DNA from: Atherix ibis
Taxonomy: Eukaryota; Arthropoda; Insecta; Diptera; Athericidae
NCBI GenBank assembly: GCA_958298945.1
Contig: OY282608.1
Coordinates: 80,586,806-80,650,805, forward strand
Reading direction: 5' to 3'
DNA length: 64,000 nt
Positions within the stretch are counted from its first letter, which is position 1. Each line of letters begins with the position of its first letter. The translations under genes were made by a program, and so were the position numbers. Below the pieces are notes generated by a model that was not told the origin of the DNA, did no database searches, and saw only the letters and a list, made by a program, of their open reading frames with translations. Below are positions 26,786 to 41,078 of the stretch, piece after piece.

Positions 26786-29338
26786 ACCAACAAGCCAACA
26801 AACCGACAAGCCAACAAGCCAACAAGCAAGCAAACCAACAATCAAACAAACCAACAAACCAACAAACCAACAAGCCAACAAACCAACAAACGAACAAACC
26901 AACAAACCAACAAACCAACAAACCAACAAACCAACAAACCAACAAACCAACAAACCAACAAACCAACAAACCAACAAACGAACAAACCAACAAACCAACA
27001 AACCAACAAACCAACAAACCAGCAAACAAACAAACCAACAAACGAACAAACTAACAAACCAACAAACCAACAAACCAACAAACCAACAAACCAACAAACC
27101 AACAAACCAACAAACCAACAAACCAACAAACCAACAAGCCAACAAACCAAAAAACCAACAAACCAAAAAACCAACAAGCCAACAAACCAACAAGCCAACA
27201 GGCCAACAAACAAACAAACCAACAATCAAACAAACCAACAAACCAACAAACCAACAAACCAACAAACCAACAAACCAACAAGCCAACAAGCCAACAAGCG
27301 AACAAGCCAACAAACGAACAAACCAACAAACAAACAAACCAACAAACTAACAAACCAACAAACAAACAAACCAACAATCAGACAAACCAACAAACCAACA
27401 AACCAATAAACCAACAAACCAACAAACCAACAAACCAACAAACCAACAAACCAACAAACCAACAAGCCAAGAAGCCAACAAACCAACAAACCAACAAACC
27501 AATAAACAAACAAACCAACAAAACAACAAACCAACAAACCAACAAACCAACAAACCAACAAACCAACAAACCTACAAACCAACAAACCAACAAACCAACA
27601 AACCAATAAACAAACAAACCAACAAAACAACAAACCAACAAACCAACAAACCAACAAATCAACAAACCAACAAACCAACAAACCAACAAACCAACAAAAC
27701 AACAAGCAAACAAGCTAACAAACCAACAAGCCAACAAACGAACAAACGAACAAACCAACAAACCAACATACCAACAAACCAACAAGCCAACAAACCAAAA
27801 AACCAACAAACGAACAAACCAACAAACCAACAAACCAACAAACCAACAAGCCAACAAGCCAACAAACCAACAAGCCAACAAACGAACAAACTAAAAAACA
27901 AACAAACCAACAAACCAACAAGCCAACAAACCAACAAGCCAACAAGCCAACAAGCCAACAAGCAAGCAAACCAACAATCAAACAAACCAACAAACCAACA
28001 AACCAACAAACCAACAAACCAACAAACCAACAAACCAACAAGCCAACAAACAAACAAACCAACAATCAAACAAATTAACAAACCAACAAACCAACAAACC
28101 AACAAACCAACAAACCAACAAACCAACAAACCAACAAACCAACAAGCCAACAAGCCAACAAAAGAACAAACCAACAAACAAACAAACCAACAAACCAACA
28201 AACCAACAAACCAACAAACCAACAAACCAACAAACCAACAAACAAACAAACCAACAAACCAACAAACAAACAAACCAACAAACCAACAAACAAACAAACC
28301 AACAATCAAACAAACCAACAAACCAACAAACCAACAAACTAACAAACCAACAAACCAGCAAACCAACAAACCAACAAACCAAGAAACCAACAAACCAACA
28401 AGTCAACAAGCCAACAAGCCAACAAGCCAACAAACGAACAAACCAACACACAAACAAACCAATAAACCAACAAACCAACAAACCAACAAACCAACAAACC
28501 AACAAACAAACAAACCAACAAACCAGCAAACCAACAAACCAACAAACCAACAAGCCAACAAACAAACAAACCAACAATCAAACAAACCAACAAACCAACA
28601 AACCAATAAACCAACAAACCAACAAACCAACAAACCAACAAACCAACAAACCAACAAACCAACAAACCAACAAACCAACAAACCAACAAACCAACAAACC
28701 AACAAACCAACAAACCAACAAACCAACAAACCAACAAACCAACAAAGCAACAAGCCAACAAACCAACAAACGAACAAACCAACAAACCAACAAACCAACA
28801 AACCAACAAACCAACAAACCAACAAACCAACAAACCAACAAACCAACAAACCAACAAACCAACAAACCAACAAACCAACAAACCAACAAACCAACAAACC
28901 AACAAACCAACAAACCAGCAAACAAACAAACCAACAAACGAACAAACTAACAAACCAACAAACCAACAAACCAACAAACCAACAAACCAACAAACCAACA
29001 AACCAACAAACCAACAAACCAACAAACCATCAAGCCAACAAACCAAAAAACCAACAAACCAAAAAACCAACAAGCCAACAAACCAACAAGCCAACAGGCC
29101 AACAAATAAACAAACCAACAAAGCAACAAACCAACAAACCAACAAAGCAACATACCAACAAACCAACAAACCAACAAACCAACAAACCAACAAACCAACA
29201 AACCAACAAGCCAACAAACCAACAAACGAACAAACCAACAAACCAACAAACCAACAAACTAACAAACCAACAAACCAACAAACCAACAAACCAACAAACC
29301 AACAAACCAACAAACCAACAAACCAACAAACCAACAAA
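26786..29338 (+). repeat. Satellite block between the 1526- and 1407-bp duplications
   Basis: No gene is seen. Landmarks are AAACTAAAAAAC at 27891, CCAAGAAGCC near 27467, an AAAAGAAC unit near 28158 and a long near-pure stretch at about 28600-28740. The variant order resembles the neighbouring blocks, but I could not fix an exact pairing. Confidence 0.6.
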
Positions 29339-32150
29339 CCAAAAAACCAACAAACCAGCAAACAAACAAACCAACAAACGAACAAACCAACAAACCAACA
29401 AACCAACAAACCAACAAACCAACAAACCAACAAACCAACAAACCAACAAACTAACAAGCCAACAAACCAAAAAACCAACAAACCAAAAAACCAACAAGCC
29501 AACAAACCAACAAGCCAACAGGCCAACAAACAAACAAACCAACAATCAAACAAACCAACAAACCAACAAACCAACAAACCAACAAACCAACAAGCCAACA
29601 AGCCAACAAGCGAACAAACCAACAAACCAACAAACAAACAAACCAACAATCAAACAAACCAACAAACCAACAAACCAATAAACCAACAAACCAACAAACC
29701 AACAAACCAACAAACCAACAAACCAACAAACCAACAAGCCCAGAAGCCAACAAACCAACAAACCAACAAACCAATAAACAAAAAACCAACAAAACAATAA
29801 TCCAACAAACCAACAAACCAACAAACCAACAAACCAACAAACCAACAAACCAACAAACCAACAAACCAACAAACCAACAAACCAACAAACCAACAAACCA
29901 ACAAACCAACAAACCAACAAACCAACAAACCAACAAACCAACAAACCAACAAACCAACAAACCAACAAACCAACAAACCAATAAACAAACAAACCAACAA
30001 AACAACAAACCAACAAACCAACAAACCAACAAATCAACAAACCAACAAACCAACAAACCAACAAAACAACAAGCCAACAAACCAACAAGTTAACAAACGA
30101 ACAAACGAACAAACCAACAAACCAACAAACCAACATACCAACAAGCCAACAAGCCAACAAACCAAAAAACCAACAAACGAACAAACCAACAAACCAACAA
30201 ACCAACAAACCAACAAGCCAACAAGCCAACAAACCAACAAGCCAACAAACGAACAAACTAAAAAACAAACAAACCAACAAACCAACAAGCCAACAAACCA
30301 ACAAGCCAACAAGCCAACAAGCAAGCAAACCAACAATCAAACAAACCAACAAACCAACAAACCAACAAGCCAACAAACCAACAAAAGAACAAACCAACAA
30401 ACCAACAAACCAACAAACCAACAAACCAACAAACCAACAAACCAACAAACCAACAAACCAACAAACCAACAAACCAACAAACCAACAAACCAACAAACCA
30501 ACAAACCAACAAACCAACAAACCAGCAAACAAACAAACCAACAAACGAACAAACCAACAAACCAACAAACCAACAAACCAACAAACCAACAAACCAACAA
30601 ACCAACAAGCCAACAAACCAACAAACGAACAAACCAACAAACCAACAAACCAACAAACTAACAAACCAACAAACCAACAAACCAACAAACCAACAAACCA
30701 ACAAACCAACAAACCAACAAACCAACAAACCAACAAACCAAAAAACCAACAAACCAGCAAACAAACAAACCAACAAACGAACAAACCAACAAACCAACAA
30801 ACCAACAAACCAACAAACCAACAAACCAACAAACCAACAAACCAACAAACCAACAAACTAACAAGCCAACAAACCAAAAAACCAACAAACCAAAAAACCA
30901 ACAAGCCAACAAACCAACAAGCCAACAGGCCAACAAACAAACAAACCAACAATCAAACAAACCAACAAACCAACAAACCAACAAACCAACAAACCAACAA
31001 GCCAACAAGCCAACAAGCGAACAAACCAACAAACCAACAAACAAACAAACCAACAATCAAACAAACCAACAAACCAACAAACCAATAAACCAACAAACCA
31101 ACAAACCAACAAACCAACAAACCAACAAACCAACAAACCAACAAGCCCAGAAGCCAACAAACCAACAAACCAACAAACCAATAAACAAAAAACCAACAAA
31201 ACAATAATCCAACAAACCAACAAACCAACAAACCAACAAACCAACAAACCAACAAACCAACAAACCAACAAACCAACAAACCAACAAACCAACAAACCAA
31301 CAAACCAACAAACCAACAAACCAACAAACCAACAAACCAACAAACCAACAAACCAACAAACCAACAAACCAACAAACCAACAAACCAATAAACAAACAAA
31401 CCAACAAAACAACAAACCAACAAACCAACAAACCAACAAATCAACAAACCAACAAACCAACAAACCAACAAAACAACAAGCCAACAAACCAACAAGTTAA
31501 CAAACGAACAAACGAACAAACCAACAAACCAACAAACCAACATACCAACAAGCCAACAAGCCAACAAACCAAAAAACCAACAAACGAACAAACCAACAAA
31601 CCAACAAACCAACAAACCAACAAGCCAACAAGCCAACAAACCAACAAGCCAACAAACGAACAAACTAAAAAACAAACAAACCAACAAACCAACAAGCCAA
31701 CAAACCAACAAGCCAACAAGCCAACAAGCAAGCAAACCAACAATCAAACAAACCAACAAACCAACAAACCAACAAGCCAACAAACCAACAAAAGAACAAA
31801 CCAACAAACCAACAAACCAACAAACCAACAAACCAACAAACCAACAAACCAACAAACCAACAAACCAACAAACCAACAAACCAACAAACCAACAAACCAA
31901 CAAACCAACAAACCAACAAACCAACAAACCAGCAAACAAACAAACCAACAAACGAACAAACCAACAAACCAACAAACCAACAAACCAACAAACCAACAAA
32001 CCAACAAACCAACAAACCAACAAACCAACAAACTAACAAGCCAACAAACCAAAAAACCAACAAACCAAAAAACCAACAAGCCAACAAACCAACAAGCCAA
32101 CAGGCCAACAAACAAACAAACCAACAATCAAACAAACCAACAAACCAACA
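29339..32150 (+). repeat. 1407-bp tandem duplication (copies from 29339 and 30738)
   Basis: Distinctive marks shared by both copies are AAGCCCAGAAGCC (about 29737 and 31144), CAATAATCC (about 29797 and 31204), AAGTTAAC (TT at 30090 and 31497) and AAACTAAAAAAC (30258 and 31665), all 1407 bp apart. At the left edge a six-A spacer is 1399 bp apart, an 8-bp difference. Homology weakens after about 32.0 kb and resumes with the motif near 32036. Confidence 0.9.
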
Positions 32151-34449
32151 AACCAACAAACCAACAAACCAACAAACCAACAAGCCAACAAGCCAACAAG
32201 CGAACAAGCCAACAAACGAACAAACCAACAAACAAACAAACCAACAAACCAACAAACCAACAAACAAACAAACCAACAATCAGACAAACCAACAAACCAA
32301 CAAACCAATAAACCAACAAACCAACAAACCAACAAACCAACAAACCAACAAACCAACAAACCAACAAGCCAAGAAGCCAACAAACCAACAAACCAACAAA
32401 CCTATAAACAAACAAACCAACAAAACAACAAACCAACAAACCAACAAACCAACAAACCAACAAACCAACAAACCAACAAACCAACAAACCAACAAACCAA
32501 CAAACCAACAAACCAACAAACCAACAAACCAACAACCCAACAAACCAACAAACCAACAAACCAATAAACAAACAAACCAACAAAACAACAAACCAACAAA
32601 CCAACAAACCAACAAACCAACAAACCAACAAACCAACAAACCAACAAACCAACAAACCAACAAACCAACAAACCAACAAAACAACAAGCAAACAAGCCAA
32701 CAAATCAACAAGCCAACAAACGAACAAACCAACAAACCAACAAACCAACAAACCAACATACCAACAAGCCAACAAGCCAACAAACCAAAAAACCAACAAA
32801 CGAACAAACCAACAAACCAACAAACCAACAAACCAACATGCCAACAAGCCAACAAACCAACAAGCCAACAAACGAACAAACTCAAAAACAAACAAACCAA
32901 CAAACCAACAAGCCAACAAACCAACAAGCCAACAAGCCAACAAGCCAACAAGCAAGCAAACCAACAATCAAACAAACCAACAAACCAACAAACCAACAAA
33001 CCAACAAACCAACAAACCAACAAACCAACAAACCAACAAGCCAACAAACAAACAAACCAACAATCAAACAAATCAACAAACCAACAAACCAACAAACCAA
33101 CAAACCAACAAACCAACAAGCCAACAAGCCAACAAGCCAACAAAAGAACAAACCAACAAACAAACAAACCAACAAACAAACAAACCAACAAACCAACAAA
33201 CCAACAAACCAACAAACCAACAAACAAACAAACCAACAAACCAACAAACAAACAAACCAACAAACCAACAAACAAACAAACCAACAATCAAACAAACCAA
33301 CAAACCAACAAACCAACAAACCAACAAACCAACAAACCAACAAACCAACAAACCAACAAACCAACAAGTCAACAAGCCAACAAGCCAACAAACGAACAAA
33401 CCAACAAACAAACAAACCAATAAACCAACAAACCAACAAACCAACAAACCAACAAACCAACAAACAAACAAACCAACAAACCAGCAAACCAACAAACCAA
33501 CAAACCAACAAGCCAACAAACAAACAAACCAACAATCAAACAAACCAACAAACCAACAAACCAATAAACCAACAAACCAACAAACCAACAAACCAACAAA
33601 CCAACAAACCAACAAACCAACAAACCAACAAACCAACAAACCAACAAACCAACAAACCAACAAACCAACAAACTAACAAACCAACAAACCAACAAACCAA
33701 CAAACCAACAAACCAACAAACCAACAAACCAACAAACCAACAAACAAACAAACCAACAAACCAACAAAACAACAAACCAACAAACAAATTAAAAAACAAA
33801 CCAACAAAAAAAAAACCAACAAGCCAACAAACGAACAAACCAACAAGCCAACAAACCAAAAAACCAACAAACCAACAAACCAACAAACCAAAAAACCAAC
33901 AAACGAACAAACTAACCAACCAACAAACCAACAAACGAACAAACCACCAAACCAAAAAACCAACAAACAAACAAACCAACAAACCAACAAACCAACAAGC
34001 CAACAAACCAAAAAACCAACAAACCAACAAACCAACAAAGCAACAAACCAACAAACCAACAAAGCAACAAACCAACAAACCAACAAACCAACAAACCAAC
34101 AAACCAACAAACCAACAAACCAACAAACCAACAAGCCAACCAACCAACAAACCAACAAACGAACAAACCAACAAACCAACAAACCAACAAACCAAGAAAC
34201 CAACAAACCAACAAACCAACAAACCAACAAACCAACAAACCAACAAACGAACAAACCAACAAACCAACAAACCAACAAACCACCAACCAGCAAACAAACA
34301 AACCAACAAACGAACAAACCAACAAACCAACAAACCAACAAACCAACAAACCAACAAACCAACAAAACAACAAACCAACAAGCCAACAAACCAAAAAACC
34401 AACAAACCAAAAAACCAACAAGCCAACAAACCAACAAGCAAACAAGCCA
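32151..34449 (+). repeat. Satellite block before the 3.5-kb duplication
   Basis: This stretch carries a degenerate CTCAAAAAC form of the AAACTAAAAAAC mark near 32881, an AAAAGAAC unit near 33131 and an A-tract landmark at 33785-33815 in which AAATTAAC is followed by an unusual AAAAAACA. The 34050-34450 part has AAAGCAAC units and CCACCAACCAGC near 34280. No gene is seen. Confidence 0.65.
33785..33815 (+). repeat. A-tract landmark, 10 A, altered spacer
   Basis: TT at 33789 followed by AAAAAACA rather than AACAAACA; A tract 33806-33815. Confidence 0.82.
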
Positions 34450-36190
34450 ACAAACAAACAAACCAACAATCAAACAAACCAACAAACCAACAAACCAACA
34501 AACCAACAAACCAACAAGCCAACAAGCCAACAAGTGAACAAGCCAACAAACGAACAAACCAACAAACAAACAAACCAACAAACCAACAAACCAACAAACA
34601 AACAAACCAACAATCAAACAAACCAACAAACCAACAAACCAATAAACCAACAAACCAACAAACCAACAAACCAACAAACCAACAAACCAACAAACCAACA
34701 AACCAATAAACAAACAAACCAACAAAACAACAAACCAACAAACAAACAAACCAACAATCAAACAAACCAACAAACCAACAAACCAATAAACCAACAAACC
34801 AACAAACCAACAAACCAACAAACCAACAAACCAACAAACCAACAAGCCAAGAAGCCAACAAACCAACAAACCAACAAACCAATAAACAAACAAACCAACA
34901 AAACAACAAACCAACAAACCAACAAACCACCAAACCAACAAACCAACAAACCAACAAACCAACAAACCAACAAACCAACAAACCAACAAACCAACAAACC
35001 AACAAACCAACAAACCAACAAACCAACAAACCAACAAACCAACAAACCAATAAACCAACAAACCAACAAACCAACAAACAAACAAACCAATAAACAAACA
35101 AACCAACAAAACAACAAACCAACAAACCAACAAACCAACAAACCAACAAACTAACAAACCAACAAAACAACAAGCCAACAAGCCAACAAACCAACAAGCC
35201 AACAAACGAACAAACGAACAAACCAACAAACCAACAAACCAACATACCAACAAGCCAACAAGCCAACAAACCAAAAAACCAACAAACGAACAAACCAACA
35301 AACCAACAAACCAACAAACCAACAAGCCAACAAGCCAACAAACCAACAAGCCAACAAACGAACAAACTAAAAAACAAACAAACCAACAAACCAACAAGCC
35401 AACAAACCAACAAGCCAACAAGCCAACAAGCAAGCAAACCAACAATCAAACAAACCAACAAACCAACAAACCAACAAACCAACAAACCAACAAACCAACA
35501 AGCCCAGAAACAAACAAACCAACAATCAAACAAATCAACAAACCAACAAACCAACAGACCAACAAACCAACAAACCAACAAGCCAACAAGCCAACAAAAG
35601 AACAAACCAACAATTAAACAAACCAACAAACCAACAAACCAACAAACCAACAAACCAACAAACCAACAAACCAACAAACAAACAAACCAACAAACCAACA
35701 AACAAACAAACCAACAAACCAACAAACAAACAAACCAACAATCAAACAAACCAACAAACCAACAAACCAACAAACCAAGAAACCAAGAAACCAACAAACC
35801 AACAAGCCAACAAGCCAACAAGCCAACATGCCAACAAACGAACAAACCAACAAACAAACAAACCAATAAACCAACAAACCAACAAACCAACAAACCAACA
35901 AACAACCAAACCAACAAACCAGCAAACCAACAAACCAACAAACCAACAAGCCAACAAACAAACAAACCAACAATCAAACAAACCAACAAACCAACAAACC
36001 AATAAACCAACAAACCAACAAACCAACAATCCAACAAACCAACAAACCAACAAACCAACAAACCAACAAACCAACAAACCAACAAACCAACAAACCGACA
36101 AACCAACAAACCAACAAACCAACAAACCAACAAACCAACAAACCAACAAACAAACAAACCAACAAACCAACAAAACAACAAACCAACAAA

Positions 36191-36219
36191 CAAATTAACA
36201 AACAAACCAACAAAAAAAA
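36191..36219 (+). repeat. A-tract landmark, 8 A
   Basis: TT at 36195, A tract 36212-36219. First member of the 3490-bp pair with 39681. Confidence 0.85.
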
Positions 36220-37567
36220 CAAACCAACAAGCCAACAAACGAACAAACCAACAAGCCAACAAACCAAAAAACCAACAAACCAACAAACCAACAAACCAAG
36301 AAACCAAAAAACCAACAAACGAACAAACTAACCAACCAACAAACCAACAAACGAACAAACCACCAAACCAAAAAACCAACAAACAAACAAACCAACAAAC
36401 CAACAAACCAACAAACGAACAAACAAACAAACCAACAAACCAACAAACCAACAAACCAACAAACCAACAAACCAACAAACCAACAAACCAACAAACCAAC
36501 AAACCAACAAACCAACAAACCAACAAACCAACAAACCAACAAACCAACAAACCAACAAACCAACAAACCAACAAACCAGCAAACAAACAAACCAACAAAC
36601 GAACAAACCAACAAACCAATAAACCAACAAACCAACAAATTAACAAACCAACAAACCAACAAACCAACAAACCAACAAGCCAACAAACCAAAAAACCAAC
36701 AAACCAAAAAACCAACAAGCCAACAAACCAACAAGCCAACAAGCCAACAAACCAACAAACCAACAAGCCAGCAAGCCAACAAGCGAACAAGCCAACAAAC
36801 GAACAAACCAACAAACAAACTAACCAACAAACCAACAAACCAACAAACAAACAAACCAACAATCAAACAAACCAACAAACCAACAAACCAATAAACCAAC
36901 AAACCAACAAACCAACAAACCAACAAACCAATAAACAAACAAACCAACAAAACAACAAACCAACAAACTAACAAACCAACAAACCAACAAACCAACAAAC
37001 CAACAAAACAACAAGCCAAGAAGCCAACAATCCAACAAACCAACAAGACAACAAACGAACAAACGAACAAACCAACAAACCAACAAACAAACAAACCAAC
37101 AATCAAATAAACCAACAAACCAACAAACCAATAAACCAACAAACCAACAAACCAACATACCAACAAACCAACAAACCAACAAACCAAAAAACCAACAAAC
37201 CAACAAACCAATAAACAAACAAACCAACAAAACAACAAACCAACAAACCAACAAACCAACAAACCAACAAACTAACAAACCAACAAACCAACAAACCAAC
37301 AAACCAACAAACCAACAAGCCAACAAACAAACAAACCAACAATCAAACAAACCAACAAACCAACAAACCAATAAACCAACAAACCAACAAACCAACAATC
37401 CAACAAACCAACAAACCAACAAACCAACAAACCAACAAACCAACAAACCAACAAACCAACAAACCGACAAGCCAACAAACCAACAAACCAACAAACCAAC
37501 AAACCAACAAACCAACAAACCAACAAACAAACAAACCAACAAACCAACAAAACAACAAACCAACAAA

Positions 37568-37596
37568 CAAATTAACAAACAATTCAACAAAAAAAA
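37568..37596 (+). repeat. A-tract landmark, 8 A, with AATTCAAC
   Basis: TT at 37572, A tract 37589-37596. The spacer reads AATTCAAC, so this copy carries a second TT and a GAATT-like site unique among the landmarks. Confidence 0.82.
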
Positions 37597-39680
37597 CAAA
37601 CCAACAAGCCAACAAACGAACAAACCAACAAGCCAACAAACCAAAAAACCAACAAACCAACAAACCAAGAAACCAAAAAACCAACAAACGAACAAACTAA
37701 CCAACCAACAAACCAACAAACGAACAAACCACCAAACCGAAAAACCAACAAACAAACAAACCAACAAACCAACAAACCAACAAACGAACAAACAAACAAA
37801 CCAACAAACCAACAAACCAACAAACCAACAAACCAACAAACCAACAAACCAACAAACCAACAAACCAACAAACCAACAAACCAACAAACCAACAAACCAA
37901 CAAACCAACAAACCAACAAACCAACAAACCAACAAACCAACAAACCAACAAACCAGCAAACAAACAAACCAACAATCAAACAAACCAACAAACCAACAAA
38001 CCAACAAGCCAACAAGCCAACAAGTGAACAAGCCAACAAACGAACAAACCAACAAACAAACAAACCAACAAACCAACAAACCAACAAACAAACAAACCAA
38101 CAATCAAACAAACCAACAAACCAACAAACCAATAAACCAACAAACCAACAAACCAACAAACCAACAAACCAACAAACCAACAAACCAATAAACAAACAAA
38201 CCAACAAAACAACAAACCAACAAACAAACAAACCAACAATCAAACAAACCAACAAACCAACAAACCAATAAACCAACAAACCAACAAACCAACAAACCAA
38301 CAAACCAACAAACCAACAAACCAACAAGCCAAGAAGCCAACAAACCAACAAACCAACAAACCAATAAACAAACAAACCAACAAAACAACAAACCAACAAA
38401 CCAACAAACCACCAAACCAACAAACCACCAAACCAACAAACCAACAAACCAACAAACCAACAAACCAACAAACCAACAAACCAACAAACCAACAAACCAA
38501 CAAACCAACAAACCAACAAACCAACAAACCAACAAACCAACAAACCAATAAACCAACAAACCAACAAACCAACAAACCAACAAACCAATAAACAAACAAA
38601 CCAACAAAACAACAAACCAACAAACCAACAAACCAACAAACCAACAAACTAACAAACCAACAAAACAACAAGCCAACAAGCCAACAAACCAACAAGCCAA
38701 CAAACGAACAAACGAACAAACCAACAAACCAACAAACCAACATACCAACAAGCCAACAAGCCAACAAACCAAAAAACCAACAAACGAACAAACCAACAAA
38801 CCAACAAACCAACAAACCAACAAGCCAACAAGCCAACAAACCAACAAGCCAACAAACGAACAAACTAAAAAACAAACAAACCAACAAACCAACAAGCCAA
38901 CAAACCAACAAGCCAACAAGCCAACAAGCAAGCAAACCAACAATCAAACAAACCAACAAACCAACAAACCAACAAACCAACAAACCAACAAACCAACAAG
39001 CCCAGAAACAAACAAACCAACAATCAAACAAATCAACAAACCAACAAACCAACAAACCAACAAACCAACAAACCAACAAGCCAACAAGCCAACAAAAGAA
39101 CAAACCAACAATTAAACAAACCAACAAACCAACAAACCAACAAACCAACAAACCAACAAACCAACAAACAAACAAACCAACAAACCAACAAACAAACAAA
39201 CCAACAAACCAACAAACAAACAAACCAACAATCAAACAAACCAACAAACCAACAAACCAACAAACCAAGAAACCAAGAAACCAACAAACCAACAAGCCAA
39301 CAAGCCAACAAGCCAACAAGCCAACAAACGAACAAACCAACAAACAAACAAACCAATAAACCAACAAACCAACAAACCAACAAACCAACAAACAACCAAA
39401 CCAACAAACCAGCAAACCAACAAACCAACAAACCAACAAGCCAACAAACAAACAAACCAACAATCAAACAAACCAACAAACCAACAAACCAATAAACCAA
39501 CAAACCAACAAACCAACAATCCAACAAACCAACAAACCAACAAACCAACAAACCAACAAACCAACAAACCAACAAACCAACAAACCGACAAACCAACAAA
39601 CCAACAAACCAACAAACCAACAAACCAACAAACCAACAAACAAACAAACCAACAAACCAACAAAACAACAAACCAACAAA

Positions 39681-39709
39681 CAAATTAACAAACAAACCAA
39701 CAAAAAAAA
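39681..39709 (+). repeat. A-tract landmark, 8 A
   Basis: TT at 39685, A tract 39702-39709; 3490 bp from the landmark at 36191. Confidence 0.85.
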
Positions 39710-41049
39710 CAAACCAACAAGCCAACAAACGAACAAACCAACAAGCCAACAAACCAAAAAACCAACAAACCAACAAACCAAGAAACCAAAAAACCAACAA
39801 ACGAACAAACTAACCAACCAACAAACCAACAAACGAACAAACCACCAAACCAAAAAACCAACAAACAAACAAACCAACATACCAACAAACCAACAAACGA
39901 ACAAATAAACAAACCAACAAACCAACAAACCAACAAACCAACAAACCAACAAACCAACAAACCAACAAACCAACAAACCAACAAACCAACAAACCAACAA
40001 ACCAACAAACCAACAAACCAACAAACCAACAAACCAACAAACCAACAAACCAACAAACCAGCAAACAAACAAACCAACAAACGAACAAACCAACAAACCA
40101 ATAAACCAACAAACCAACAAATTAACAAACCAACAAACCAACAAACCAACAAACCAACAAGCCAACAAACCAAAAAAACAACAAACCAAAAAACCAACAA
40201 GCCAACAAACCAACAAGCCAACAAGCCAACAAACCAACAAACCAACAAGCCAGCAAGCCAACAAGCGAACAAGCCAACAAACGAACAAACCAACAAACAA
40301 ACTAACCAACAAACCAACAAACCAACAAACAAACAAACCAACAATCAAACAAACCAACAAACCAACAAACCAATAAACCAACAAACCAACAAACCAACAA
40401 ACCAATAAACCAACAAACCAATAAACAAACAAACCAACAAAACAACAAACCAACAAACTAACAAACCAACAAACCAACAAACCAACAAACCAACAAAACA
40501 ACAAGCCAAGAAGCCAACAAGCCAACAAACCAACAAGACAACAAACGAACAAACGAACAAACCAACAAACCAACAAACAAACAAACCAACAATCAAACAA
40601 ACCAACAAACCAACAAACCAATAAACCAACAAACCAACAAACCAACATACCAACAAACCAACAAACCAACAAACCAAAAAACCAACAAACCAACAAACCA
40701 ATAAACAAACAAACCAACAAAACAACAAACCAACAAACCAACAAACCAACAAACCAACAAACTAACAAACCAACAAACCAACAAACCAACAAACCAACAA
40801 ACCAACAAGCCAACAAACAAACAAACCAACAATCAAACAAACCAACAAACCAACAAACCAATAAACCAACAAACCAACAAACCAACAATCCAACAAACCA
40901 ACAAACCAACAAACCAACAAACCAACAAACCAACAAACCAACAAACCAACAAACCGACAAACCAACAAACCAACAAACCAACAAACCAACAAACCAACAA
41001 ACCAACAAACAAACAAACCAACAAACCAACAAAACAACAAACCAACAAA

Positions 41050-41078
41050 CAAATTAACAAACAAACCAACAAAAAAAA
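41050..41078 (+). repeat. A-tract landmark, 8 A
   Basis: TT at 41054, A tract 41071-41078; 1369 bp from the previous landmark. Confidence 0.85.

Noticed and set aside
32838..34709. A 623-codon plus-strand open frame of NKPTNQQT-type repeats starting at an ATG in CATGCC
   Set aside because: The ATG is a chance variant of one unit. The frame lies wholly in the satellite and shows no codon-position bias distinct from the repeat.
37568..37596. Possible promoter or TATA-like element in the AATT-rich landmark
   Set aside because: No TATA-box match, no downstream gene, and the same motif is repeated with each satellite module.
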